Assembly (NCBI RefSeq): GCF_036323735.1
Contig: NC_086034.1
Location: forward strand, 65,092,939-65,156,938
Reading direction: 5' to 3'
From: Rattus norvegicus
Taxonomy: Eukaryota > Chordata > Mammalia > Rodentia > Muridae
DNA length: 64,000 bases
Each line of letters begins with the position of its first letter. Within the stretch, counting starts at the first letter, position 1. Below the pieces are notes generated by a model. That model searched no databases and was not told the origin of the DNA. It was given only the letters and a program-made list of their open reading frames with translations. This document shows, piece after piece, positions 39,201 through 53,800 of this stretch. The translations under genes were made by a program, and so were the position numbers.

Positions 39201-42200
39201 TTTACATACACTGTTTCAAAATCCAGAGGTAGTGGCATCTCTGAACTCAGAACTTGGTAGGCTGAGGCAGGAGAATCACAAAAGAGGAAGTATGGAGGGT
39301 CAGAAAGGGGAAAGGAGAGAAGAAAAATGATGTAATTATATTAGCTCAAAAGAAAAAAAAATACAAAACCAAACCAAAACAGAAGTGTTCGCTGTTCTTC
39401 TAGAGGCCATGAATTCAATCCTCTACACTCACTTCTGGCAGCTCACAACTACTTGTAACTCTAGCTCCAGGGAATCGAATGTCCTTTTCTGGACTCCAAG
39501 GACATACACACATGTGGCACACACTCATACAGATACATACAAAATTACATAAATATTTTTCTAAATGTTTAAGGTCATGCTTTGCTCCATAGCAACTCCA
39601 GGGCTAGCCTGGGCTATAAAAGATGCTGTCTCAAAAATAATAATACATTTGTTTCAGTTATGAAATACTAACTAAATGGTTATTTTCCAAAACGTTTAAA
39701 GGTTTTTAATAATAGTAACTTTTATTGAACCTAATATCTGCCAAGTATCACACTAAGTGATTTCACACTTAATCCTTATGCATAAATCTATTTAAAAGGT
39801 TTTATTGTCCTCTTTTATGTATTTAGAGTGGGGGGGGGATGGGGGAGGTTGGTCTTCCTCACTGCTTCTCCACCTTTTTTTATTTTTAATTTTTATCTTA
39901 TGTGTATGGGTGCTTTGCCTATAACCCTTTGAATTCCCTGGTGCTCCCAAAGGCCAGAATAGGAAGGGCATCAGATGGCCTGGAACTGGAGTTACAGACA
40001 GTTGTGAGCACCCATGTGTGCTCTGGTAATCAAACCAAGGTCCCCTGGAAGAGCAGCCAGTGTTCTTATCACTAAGCCAGCTCTCCTGCCCCTATATTTT
40101 TCCAAGCAGGGTCTCTCACGGAGCCTAAAGCTCACCAACTGGCCAGTAAGCCCCAGTAATCTTCCTTTACCACCTCCTCAGTACTGGGATGCCAGGATCT
40201 TTCATATGGATGCTGGGAATCTGAACTTAGAAGATGCTCTTGCTTGTACAATAAGCACTTTAACAACTCAGCCACCTCCCCAGCTCTAATTGTTCTGTTT
40301 TAAACATAAAACTTCTCTTGCTTGCTCTTTGTTCTTCTCTGTTCTTGTCCCTTTCCCCCTTCCCACCACATGCCCATGGCTGGCCTCCTTTCCTCTCCTT
40401 CTCTCATTAAACCTCTCCACATGAAAAAAAAAAAAAAAACATAAAAATTATGAGAGTTGTAACAAGGCACAGATTTAAATGAAGCTGTAACCCTGTACTA
40501 TTATTGCCCTACTTAAGATCTACCAAATTCCCTCTACACATTATTATCCCATCTAACATAGGCCATTTTGTCAGAACATAGACATCCATAATAAATGCAC
40601 ATTAGCCTAGGACCTCATGAATACTAGGCAAATATTCTACCACTGAGCTTAACCCCAGCCCTATTTTTACTTTTTGAGACACTCTCATTAACTAACTTAG
40701 ACTGGTGTTGGGGAAATGGCTCAGTGGTTAGAATACTAGCTGCTTCTGCAGGGTTCATTCCTAACACCCACACAGAGGGTCACAACTACCTATAACTCCA
40801 GTTCCAGGGGATCTGACACCTGCCTCCAGTCTCTATGGGCACACATGAGTGCACAGTCATGCATGCAGACAAAATACCCATAGACATAAAATAATAAGTA
40901 TTTTAAAAGTTACTTAGATTGATCTTAAACTTGTGATCCTGCTTCAGACTCCTGAGTAGCTGGATGATCGACCCATACCATTTTAATTAGTATTATTAAG
41001 TTTACCTTACAATACTATATCTTTACATATAATTTATGGATAATATATGATATATAATGACATATATGTATATGTTCCACTGATTGACTTTTGGTGGGGT
41101 TTTGTTGTTTGTTGGAGACAGGATCTCAGTATGTATTCTGGAACTCACTATGCAGACCAGGCCAGCTTCTGCCTCTCAAGTGCGGGGAATAAAAAGGGTG
41201 CACCAACATGCACAGCTCTTGCATTTTAAGAGTTACTCCTTTCATTAAAAGTAAATCTTGATTCTGCTATGATTAGGCCAAACTCTTTTCACCATAACTA
41301 AAAATGATGAACAGCCCATTGAATTAGACCCCATTAAAAACATAAAAGCTATCTATCTCTTACAATTTTGAAAAAAAAAATTACCTACCTAAATTAACTC
41401 TACTATATCTTTAAAAACTAAAATATTTGTTCTTTTCCCTCAAAATTTCTCCCAAATACAAGTGCTGTGTCCATAACTCCAGAAGACTTGAGAACATATT
41501 GAGGAAAAGTTTTAACTTTAAACTTACTTATGAGATTTTATGCACATTTCCTGCTAACATTTTACCAAAGTGGTTAACCTGAGCAGCTGTTTCCTAGGTA
41601 ACTACCTCTGGAGACTGTGTTCTAGCACTGCACTGTTCAGAGGGATGTTACATTTTATAGGAGGAGAAAAAAAAAACATAAGAATCAGTAATATGTTCCC
41701 ATGTGAAAAATTAGCTTAAAGACAAAAAAAATTAAAAGAAAGGGGTGGCAGGTGATAGCCCAGACAGCCCTATTCAAGTTTATGAATGATCTACTCCTCA
41801 GGACGGTAGGACTTAATGCAAATGAGCACAAAGGAAACTGTCAGCTGCATTATGCGTCGGACCAATAGAAGCACAGCTCCATCTTGGCTGTGCACTAGAC
41901 TGCATTACAGACGGTACCATCGCCTCAGCAGCATCTTTCCAGACAAGAGGTAGGTTTATTTGATCCTTTTTATTCAGCAGTCTATACCCTTATGAAGCAG
42001 TAGGAAAATATTTTACCACAAAAGCCAGAAAGCATTATGCCTGCTAAAGACGTAAAACTGTACTGACCCATTATTTGGTAAGATTCTGTCATGAAAATGA
42101 CGACCGCCTTGTGCTATTTGATAAGCATCCTTACCATCTGTGCCCTAATGGAAAATTCATTACATTTCCTACTAATCTGATCTCTACCCAGACCGTAAGT

Positions 42201-44794
42201 AAGACAAAAGCATTTGATGTTTAACCTGAGTCTCGCTAATTTCATTTTCTCAAAGCAGATTTATTTCAGTAGCTTGGTCTGTCTTAACAAAGGATGTTCT
42301 CAAAGGAAAACATCTAAAATAATAGCAGAAAGCCTTTGGCTAAAGCTTTCTGATTGTATGTACAAATCATGCTAGCTGGTAAAGAGCAGTTACAAGAAAG
42401 TTTGTATTTCAACGAATAAGATAATTCAAATTATTTATATTTTACTTTGAGTACTAATGTAGAGAATGCCAAGAAAATGCCAGTTAAATTTGTATATAAA
42501 AATTCTTTAACATATATCATTATGTGAGTTGTATTATATTGTAAACAGAGATAACTTACAAAGCATCGGATTTTCCTAACATCTTAATTAAAATAATTCC
42601 TCACAGTAAAATCTCACCATACAATATAAGCCATGTTATTACACAGCAATCTTTTAAAATATCCTTAAAGTACAAGCCACACAAAAAATTAAAGTAATTA
42701 GGTACTGATACATCCGAATTCAGTCTGATAAAGTACATCTTAAAATGAAGTATGTCCTCAGTAGCACTGGCTACAGTAGAAGAGTGATTCTACGAAGTGG
42801 AATTACTTTCCCAGCTCATAAGCGTCCAAATGTCTGAACTGCATGTGAAGATGAAACCCTACTCAGTGGGTGCCGCTCTACATGCACTTAACACTCTGCT
42901 TACCCAGCTGCCCTTTACCTGGATGCTAAGGGCATTTACTCCTAGGGTTTTCTTTTCTTTTTAACTTCTGCTTTTCATAATTTCTATTCCTTCTGTTTCT
43001 TAGCATTCAGGTTAAACAGACAGATTATCTCTTGAGAAACTCAAAGGTTGCTGTAACAAGACACTAGATCTCAAGTTCAGCACAGCAGGTTAATTACCTA
43101 GAAACCATTCTGCTTACCATAAGATATGGGAACCAGGTAATATAAAAATAACTGTCAATTAACAGTTTTAAAATTTCTTTTTTTTTCTTTTTTCTTTTTT
43201 TCTTTTTTTTTTTTTCGGAGCTGGGGACCGAACCCAGGGCCTTGCGCTTGTTAGGCAAGCGCTCTAACCACTGAGCTAAATCCCCAACCCCCGCTTTAAA
43301 ATTTCAAACTGATCTACTATTAGCATAAATGGAGGTCTGTTACTGCTCACCAAATCATCTTTCAAGTATCCCCTATCTCAGAATCTCAGAACCTAACTGA
43401 ATAAGTGGCTCTATATTTAAAGGCTATTATAATTAACTGATCATATTTCAAAGTGGTGTGCTTCAAAGTGCCAGAGAATTAAGTTTACCAGTTTTCATGT
43501 AACTAGAGCTAACTCATAATTTCTAATCTGGTGATCCAAGGTCACAAGACCTAGCCCCATAAATATTCCACTGGAGCCTTTTGAAAAGGGTGAAAAACAG
43601 GTATGAGGAATATAGAAAAAAAATAAAACAAAACTAGAAATTATATGATTTTCTTTCAAGCTTCCCATCCCTATAATAAAATTATAAAGGGGGATCCACA
43701 AATGTATTTCTAATCATTTTCTCCCAGTTTTTATAATGTGCTTAAAGCATTTCCTTTATAAAAATTTAATTTTAATTTGAAAAACGTAGTCCAGAATAGG
43801 ACACCTTCATGGTGTACTTCTTTCAGGTGCTTAAGTACACCATTGCCATAAAATGTAGTCTTTACCTTGAGTCTGACACACAGCAGGACTACTAAGCTCT
43901 TCTGTACTTTGAAGGACTGCACATTTAACTGCAGGGGCAGTGACACCTACTACCCAGGCCTTACGTGTTTCAGGTGTCCAGCAGTTAACTAAAGCAACAC
44001 TGTTTTGACCTCCTCATCAGCTTCAGCACTGTCGGAAGTGGCGAAGTGTGTAACATACGCCTCGCCTTGGAACGGCACCCCAGTCACTGCTCTTCACCAC
44101 GACCACAGTAACTTTTACTAAGGAAGGATTTAGTAGAAGGCTGGCTTACAGTTTCAGTGGGCTAGTCCACCATCATCATGGTGGGAACATGGCAGCATAC
44201 AGGCAGGTACTGGGGCAGTAACTGACAGCTACATCCTGATCCACAGGAAAAAAGCCTAGGCCTGGTATGTGCTTTTGAAACCTCAAAGCTACCTCCAGTG
44301 ACAGACTTCCTCCAACAAGGCCACACCTCCTAATCCTAATCATGGCACTCCCCGGTGACTGAAGAGTTGAATATATAAGCCTATGAGGAACCATTCTTAT
44401 TCAAACTACCACTCATATGAAGTCCTTCCTAAACTGCTCAGACACTTTCGGCAGAGCACATAAATACCTTTGGCAAACATACTGTTACTCCATGGTCATC
44501 GTGAACCATTATATGAATTTTCACGTGTAAGTTGGTATATAAGACAGTGGCAGAGTGTTCTCCTAGCACACATAGTTTCTGAAATCTGAGTCTTCCTATA
44601 TCTATCACTATTACCTCTGCTCTTCAAAAAGAATCTGAAAACTCATTTATGTTAACATAAAAGCAACTGTGGCAATATGTGGTCTCCTTGCAAAAATATT
44701 CACACTATACTAGTGTCCTAAACCTTAAAGGTGCTTCAAAAGCCAATTATCTTAAAGTCACATGGGAAGTATGCACATACATGTGCCTTTATTG

Positions 44795-44836
<42 letters not shown>

Positions 44837-47800
44837 CTAGATTTTGTCTCTCTGTAACCAGGTTTCCAAGTACTTGTACATTTGTATCTGTGTTGTTTAG
44901 ACTCAGAAGAGGCATCACTTAACACTGCATTATGGCAGTGGTACCAGCAACTGCTGTCATTTTTCCATAAGAATGCATTCCACAGGTCTATATCAGATGA
45001 GGTCCTAGAACTAAAGGGGGAAATGGACCTACATCCCCAGATGCTGTCTCCAGTTGATTGCCACTTGCAGATAAAAATTACTTTTCTCTAGGGGAAATCT
45101 CACTGGGAAAACAAGCCACTCTTAAGGGCAGGATGAGGCTTGCTCAGCTGTTGATGGCCAACAGCAAATGAACTCAGTGGCCTACCTGGAGGGTCTTTGG
45201 GCCACAGTGAACTCATGGCTTCTATCATTATGTTTTATGAGACCCCTGTATGTATAAATGGGTGTTTCTCTTTTGCTTTGGTTTGGCTTTTTTATACTGT
45301 TGATTTGTTTTTGTTTTATTTTTATTATCATTCTTTTTTTTTTTTTTTATCATTCTTTAGATGCCTATTTGTTTTCTAAGGAGAGACAGGAGTGGATCCT
45401 GATGGGAGGGTATTGAAGAAGAACTGAGAGGCATATGAGGTTGGGAAACTATAATCAGAATATTATATGGAAAAATCTATTTTAATTTAAAAAAAAAAGA
45501 ATGTACTCTCAAGAGAACAGTCCAAGGACAAGGTAATTTTGAAATCCTCCATCTAGAGACATAGCTTGAAAATAATGAAATGTACCATGAAGTGACATAC
45601 CTAACAGAAGTAATTCAATCACATGCACCCATTAAATCTGTTGCCTCTCACTGAAGAATGAAGAATGACAATGCACATGAAACAGAGTCTCAAATGCAAA
45701 CAAAACAGGTATTTAAGCCTTTACTTCTGGCTTCAGATAATCTAACCTTCAAAATATAGGAAGCAAGCAAGAGGCTAACCAGAGAGATAGGACTTTGTAA
45801 AAACAAACGATTTAGAACAGAAACTAAAACCTTATAAAACATAACTTTATAAAATTATAAAATTCTGTTTACGAGGAAAACAAAGAAATTTAACCAATAT
45901 GAACTCACAGTCTGGGTGTGGAAACACTCTGCTTGTATTTAGAACAGTCTTCATCTTTTACAAATAAGTACTGAAAGCCAGGCGGGAGTGGTGCATACCT
46001 TTAATCCCAGCACGCCAAGAAGCAGAGGGAGGTAGATCTCTAAGTTCAAGGCCAGCCTAGTCTACAGAGCAGGTTCCAACACAGTCTGGATTGCACGAAA
46101 CAAAAAAACAAACAAACAAACAAACAAACAAACAAAAATCCTGCCTCAAAAAAAAAAAAAAAAAAAGGCAACCAAACAAAGAAGAAGTGCTGAATTATTT
46201 CTGGATAAAATGGTGTTGCTTTCCAATGAGGCATGTGACAGGCGCATGCAGGTGAACTCAGAATGCCCAACTACTGATAACGACAGAGCATGAACACATG
46301 GGCTCCTTACAGGCTCTTTGCTTTTTTTAGACAAAGGTCTCACTATAAAGCTCAGACTCATCTGGAGCTCCTACTGTAGCCTAGGCTGGCCGCAAACTCA
46401 TGTTCTTCCTGCTTCTGTCTCCCAGTGCCTAGACCACAGGCACCTACCGCAATGCCATGGGTATTATATTCTTTATGTACTAGGTTGACATTTTCTTTAC
46501 ATCCACATAAAAACATACACATAAGACATCTCTACCAGTTAGAAAATTGTAGATTCAGTACACACAGTGGATAAGACATTTGTTGTCAATATACATGAAA
46601 CTGTTTACGAGAATGTAGTGAAGTAGAGAAAATATTACTGGCAAATTAAATAAATTAAATTGTGATTTTATTCCTTTTCTTTTTTTTTTTTTTTTTTTTG
46701 GTTCTTTTTTTCGGAGCTGGGGACCGAACCCAGGGCCTTGCGCTTCCTAGGTAAGCGCTCTACCACTGAGCTAAATCCCCAGCCCCTTCCTTTTCTTTAA
46801 CTGTATAGGCATTAATGACTGTTTTCAAAAAGACTTAAAATGTTTTTTAAAAATCAAGATAATAGGGGTTGGGGATTTATCTCAGTGGTAGAGTGCTTGC
46901 CTAGGAAGCGCAAGGCCCTGGGTTCGGTCCCCAGCTCCGAAAAAAAAAAAAAAAATCAAGATAATAAACTGGGCAGTGGTAGTACCCAGCTTTAGTCTGA
47001 GGGAGGCAGAGGAAGGCAGATCTCTGTCAGTTTGAGGCCAAGCAGCCTTGTCTACAGATCAAGTTCCAGGACAACCAAGGTTACACAGAAAAACCTTATT
47101 TAAAGAGAGAAAAAAAAAAAAATCAAGATAGTGGTGGCATATAACCTTAATCTTAGCCCTTTGAAAACAGAAGCAGGTGGATCTCTGTTGAGTTCAAGGC
47201 CAGCCTGGTCTACAGAGTAAGTTCCAGGATAGCTAGGGATACTTAAAGAAACATTGTCTCAAGAGAATTGAATTAAAAACAAAACAAAACAAACAAAAAA
47301 TATCAAGATAGTGGTGGCATGTGTCTTTAAACTGAGGACTTGAGAAGCAGACAGATGAGTTTCTGAAAGTCAGCCAAGGCTACACAATAAGACCCCATCT
47401 CAAAAAACGAAAAAAGAAAAAAAAAACCTATAGATTTTCTGTTACAGCAAATTTTCAATCTTCACACTCTCATGTAAGATATAACAAGTCAACAAAATCA
47501 AAAAATACTGAAATCAGCAAGAATAGTAATGCACTTTTTTGATTGTTTGTATATGCTCGGCCCAGGGAGTGGCAGGATTAGAAGACATGGCATTATTGGA
47601 GTAGGTATGTCACTGTGGGCCTGGGTGTAAGACCCTCCCTCACCCTAGCTGCCTGGAAGCCAGTCTTCCACTAGCAGCCTTCAGATGAAGATGTAGAACT
47701 CTCAACTCTTCCTGCACCATGCCTGCCTGGATGTTTCCATGCTCCTGCCTTGATGATAATGGACTGAACCTCTGAACCTGTAAGCCAGCCCCAATTAAAT

Positions 47801-50800
47801 GTTGTCCTTGGTCATGGTGTCTGTTCACAGCAGTAAAACCCTAACTAAGACAACTATTACAATCCAAGCACTAAGAAGGCAAAGAAAAAAAAAGATCCAA
47901 AGTTCAAAGTCAGCCTCATCTACATACCAAACTTAAGACCATGATGAGTTTATCATTTAAAAACAAAAACAAAACACCAAAAATAAATTCCAAGGAAGTA
48001 GCCCGGTGGTGTAAAAACAGAAATTTAACTCAGTAGCTTTCTTCATGAAATAATCGACACTTCTTAAAGGATTAAATTTGTCTACTTTTTTAAAATTACA
48101 TTTTATCGGGCTGGGGATTTAGCTCAGTGGTAGAGCGCTTACCTAGGAAGCGCAAGGCCCTGGGTTCAGTCCCCAGCTCCGAAAAAAAGAACCAAAAAAA
48201 AAAAAAAATTACATTTTATCCATGGGAAAAGACCATTGTACACGCCACAGAATGCAAACAGAGGTCAGAGAGAAACTTGCAAGTCACCACGTAGATCTCA
48301 GAGATCAAATTCAACTCATTAGGCTTAGCTGCCGCCGTCTTTACCTCCTGCGCCATCTTGCCAGCCCTAAGCTTACCCATTTTAAATATCACTGGCCGCT
48401 TATGTTTATGAAATATTTAAGACTATTATTGACATAGCTAATACTACCAACAGTATCATGACTTCATAGTCAACTTATCTAAAACTTTATTTTATCCTCA
48501 TTCTGAAAACTGACAGTATTTGGCTTTTCTTTTTCTGTTATTTTATATCAGCTACCATTTGTAGATTCAAATCAAAGCTAACAGAAGTGGCAATAAGAGA
48601 CAGAAACACCTTAACCAAAGAAGGTAAGAAGGACCTAAAGGGGATGACAAGACTTCCCATGGCCTTAGACCATTGCTCACTGACCACTGCTGTAGCCAAG
48701 CTTCAAGTTGGTAGGTGCTCCCCTTTATTAGCTGTAATTTCCACAAGCAAATCTTTTTTCTTTCTGTGTGTGGATGAATCCCAGACACAAATATTATATA
48801 AGTGAAATGCATATAATTAACTAATTGGTATAAATACACACAAAAAAATTATATTAATTCCATTATTAATTCTGTTAGTAAATCCACAGTGTCTACATAA
48901 ATTTACTAAGGAATTTTAGTGCTGAGATCTGAATGCACAATCTGTAGTTTGGTTATATATATATTCATTTTCTTCCTTTGTGTAGATTCCAAACAGCAGT
49001 ACAAGAAGTGGAGTCTCAAGGATGGCCTCCAGCCACTGGAATGAAACCACAACCTCTGTTTACCAGTACCTTGGGTTTCAAGTGCAAAAGATTTACCCTT
49101 TCCATGATAACTGGAACACTGCCTGCTTTGTCATCCTGCTTCTGTTCATATTTACTGTGGTGTCCTTGGTTGTGCTGGCTTTCCTTTATGAGGTACTTGA
49201 CTGCTGCTGCTGTGCAAAGAACAAAACTGTGAAGGACTTGAAAAGCGAGCCGAATCCTCTTAGAAGTATGATGGACAACATCAGAAAACGTGACAGTGAG
49301 GTGGTCTAGCCTTCCACAGAAGATAAACAAAAGCTTTAAGAACAGCCGTCCGCCTCTTCTGAGGAAAATGAAACTTTCCTGAGGCCAACCTTTATTACAA
49401 AATTGATCTGACTTTGAATGGCTAAAAGAATTCTAGTAGAAAAGAAAACATGTGAAATGTGCACTCTCGTGTATGTATCCTCATTAAATATGCAGTTCAT
49501 AGTGTGAACTTACCAGTCTACTTAATACAGCATCTCAAAAACTAGATGAACATCCCCAGCACATTAAGCAGCAATATTCCAGTTTCCAGGCAAACTATAA
49601 GAAATAAGCACAGCTGACTGCTAAAATAAGTCATTCTGTACAAGGTCACGCAGATTAAAAAGTAGTATTTAGGTAGCAAAATCCTACTGTTAAAAGGTGC
49701 CTCTAGGGGTTGGGGATTTAGCTCAGTGGTAGAGCATTGCCTAGCAAGCGCAAGGCCCTGGGTTCGGTCCTCAGCTCCAAAAAAAAAAAAAAAAAGTGCC
49801 TCTAAACCCAGAATAAAGCATGTCCATCCAGAATTCCTTGATTACAGTACAAGGAAGGGATGAGACAGTCTTGATCTATAGCCCAGGCTAACCTCAATCT
49901 TGCAGCAACTATACTGCCCCAACCTCCAAAGTGACAGGATTATAGGCATGTGGCACCATGGCATAAAGTCCCTATTGATTTAAAACCCAGTACTTTAAAA
50001 CTGACTGAAGACAATGTATTTTTAATGACTTGCCTTCCACACACATTAGTGTTAATATGAATGTATCTCAAATGATCAGGAAGGTCACCAAGTATGGTTC
50101 CCACAAACTCACTTGTTTTTGGTCTAGAAGCCGAGGTTACTTCCAAACTGAAACATACTACTACACCTGTAAATTACATTTCTCTAAAGTATTCTTTTAT
50201 CTTTACTTCTCTTACCCACTCTATCAAGATCTAATGATACTCAATGTACAAAAAACTAAGAAAAGTGAAAAGCTTTTGTTAGAGCTGACAGAGTTTTGGA
50301 GGCTTGGGTTTGGTTTGGGATTTATTTTACTTTTTGTCTTCATTTTTCCAGACAGGGTTTCTCTGTTTAGCATTGGCTATTCTGGAACTCACTCTGTAGA
50401 CCAAGCTGGCCTCAAACTCACTGAGACCCACCGTCCTCTGACTCCCAAGTGCTGGGATAAAAGGCATGTGCCACCATTACCCAGCAAGATTGGTTGTGTG
50501 TGTGTATTTTTATGTATAGGAATGTTTTGTTGCATGAACAGAAGAGGACTTCGGATCCTATGGAACTACAATTATATAGGTGTTTGTGAGCCTCCATATG
50601 GGGCTTGGAATTGACTCACGACTTCTAGAAGAGAAGCCAGTGCTCTGAACACTGAGCCATCTCTCCATTCCCCCAGGATTTATGACAATTTTATTTTACT
50701 TATTTTGAGGTGCAGCCCAAGCTAGCCTCCACTCCCCAATTACAGGGATTACAGGTTTACACTACCACACCTGTCTCTAAGAAAAATATTAAAGACATTA

Positions 50801-53800
50801 GACACCTACTAAGAATGGTGGCCGTCTGGGGATTAGAAGGTAATTTCATAGGTAAAGAATTTGCCATACAGTGAGGATCTAAATCCAGACTCCCAAACCC
50901 ACATAAAGACAGTGGTCAAGGCTATAACCCAGCACTCATAAGCAAGAGACAAGATAACCTCCCCAAGTTTATGCCAGGTAGCTGGGAAGAGACCCTGTTT
51001 CAAGATGAAAGGAAAGGAAAACACAGTTGTCTTCTGGCCTCTACTTTGCATGTTACAAGTGAGCACACATTTCTTAAAAAAAAACAATGTAGTAGTTTTA
51101 GGCCACATGTGGTGGCACATGCCTGTAATCCCAACACCCATGAAGTAGAGGCAGGAAGACTGCCATAAGACCAAGGTGGCCAGACCCTGCCTCAAAAAGG
51201 AAGGAAGGGAGGAGGGAAGGAAGGGAGGGAGAGGGGAAGGAAGTGAGGGAGTGGAGGAAAAGAGAAAAAAGAAATAGAACTCACTCTCTCTCTCCTCGTC
51301 TCCCCCCACACCCCCACACCCCCCACACCCCCACCCCACCTCCGTCTCTCTAGACAAAGTTTCTCTGTGTAGCCCTGGCTGTCCTGGAATTCACTCTGTA
51401 GACCAGGCTGGCCTCGAACTCAGATGTGCCCAGCCTCTGTCTCCCAAGTATTAGAGGGACTAAAGGTGTGCTCCACTACCACCCAGCTTTCTTTTCTTGT
51501 TATTTTATGAGTATGAACCTGGTTTATGTGCACTATATGCATGTGTGCCTACTGCCCACTACGGCCAAAAGAGGGCATCAGATGCCCTAGAACTGGAGTG
51601 GAGACCTAAACTTCCACGAATAGTGCAAGGTGGAGAGCCCAGTTCCTCTTCAAGAACACAAGTGCTCTTCACAGCTCAGCCACCGTCTCATCCCATTGTG
51701 CTTCTTGTTACCCCAGTGGCACACAGATAAACGCATTTTACCTTCTTATAGTTTTGCTATCACCTACGAGGAAATCTAAAAAGACCAGTACATTACCTTT
51801 AGGCCATAAATAACAGCTACTAATTTATTCCAGGAAATTATCTCAGAATAAATAATCTATACATGTCTGAAAAAATCGTCATGATGAAATCCGTTATTTT
51901 ACATGCTATTTTTAAAAACTACATTAGAAGCTGGAAAGATGGCTCGGTGGTTAAGAATACTTGTTGCTCTTCTAAAAAAGCCAGGTCAATTCCCAACCAC
52001 ACGGCAGCTCTTTGTCCTGCTCTGTCCATCCTGGGCTACGAGTCATCTCTTTCCAGTGTATCCACTCTGAATATACTACACATGTGTTAGTTATGAAGTG
52101 ATTGTCTAGGTTGTCAGATGTACTACCAAGGCAGTTTTTGTGTTCAAGCAACCCTTCTATAGTGGCCTAAGACCATGCAGGAATAATAGCATCTTGAATC
52201 AGAGTAAAAGTACAATTAGATAGTCTAAGAGAGACCAGGTCAACTTGTTTTAATTCTTAGTAGTTCTACTTTATTAGTAGTTATTTTGATTCTTTTATTG
52301 TATCCAATTTACAAGTTAAGTGTATAAAAATGTGCATATGAAAACCAAAATCCATATATGGCTCAGTACTACTCAGTTTCAGACATCTAGACTCTTGGAA
52401 TGCATTCCCAAGAATAAGGGGATTATGTAATATATAATATATAATATATAATACAACTTTTAGGTGAAAACCTTAAAAAAGAAGTTGTATTTTTGTTTGT
52501 CTTTATTTATAAATAGTAGATTATATGCAAAAATATACAATATTCTGGGGGTTAAAAATACACACTGCAACCAAAGGGCTCTGGGAACTCTTTGCTATTA
52601 CATGTGTTCCAGGTAAAATAGGTGTGCATATAAGTACATATACTGACATTAGGCCCTAAGATCACAGTTCTGTGATCCAAATTCATAAGCCAATTGCACA
52701 TTCACTTCTAAAGTCTTTGCCTCCTATTACTAACTAGCTCTATGGTGAAAAAATTTTATTCCCAGTAGAAAACTAGAGACAAAAACAAATCAACTAAGCA
52801 GAAGCTGCACATGAACATGCCTGTAACCCCAGCACTTGAAAGGCTGAGACAGAAAGACCATCCATTAGTTCAAGACCAACTAGGGCTACACAGAGAGGCC
52901 AACCTGGACTACACAGAACGACTGTCTCTTAAAAGAATAAGGCTAGAGAAATAGCTCCACAGTTAAGAGCACCAGCTACTCTTCCGTTTCCGGAGAGCCG
53001 GGTCCAATTCCCAGAGTCTATACAGTAGCTCAGAACTGTCCGTAACTCCAGTTCCAGGGGATCGATACCTTACAGACAGACTCATATATGCACACAGAAC
53101 ACCAATGCGCCTCAAATAAATCATTAAAAAATAATTTTTAAAAATGCTGAATATGTGGAACTGTTGAACCCTCTGTTGATTTTATAGATTTGTGCCACCA
53201 CACCTAGGTTATAAAATGCAAAGATAAAATTCAGGACATCAAACATGCTAGGCAAGCACTCCACCAACTGAGACGTGTCTCCTCCAAGAAGAGTGAAATA
53301 TGTCTAAAGGATAAGAAGAGATCACACAAGGATCACAAAACCACACTGGCACGTAGGATCAATATATTAAAAAAAAAAAAAAAAACTGGCTGCTCAGTGG
53401 TTAAGAATATTTGCTGTTGGGCTGGGGATTTAGCTCAGTGGTAGAGCGCTTACCTAGGAAGCGCAAGGCCCTGGGTTCAGTCCCCAGCTCCGAAAAAAAG
53501 AACCAAAAAAAAAAAAAAAAAGAATATTTGCTGTTCTTGCAGAAGTCCTGAGTTTGGGCTCCAGTACCCACAACAGCTCAGTCATCTCTAACTCAATTCC
53601 AGAGGATTCAACATCCTCTTCTGGTCTCTAAAAGTACCAGGCACACATGAAGTACACATACATACATGCAGGTAAATACTCATAAAAATAAGGACCTAAA
53701 AATTAAAGAAGAAAAATAAAAACACTATGAAGCCCATAACTCATGCCTATAACCTCAGCATTGGAGGATGAGGCAGGAGAATTGCCATAAGTTTGATGTC

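Noticed and set aside
48567..48839. Minus-strand frame of 90 codons near Smim18
   Set aside because: No recognised domain, no splice support, and it lies in intron sequence of both genes.
50030..50614. Open frame of 194 codons on plus
   Set aside because: The second half is a reverse B1 and B2-like SINE. There is no conserved start context or splice structure.
50833..51357. Open frame of 174 codons on minus
   Set aside because: It is driven by low-complexity purine and CCCCACA tracts and SINE sequence.
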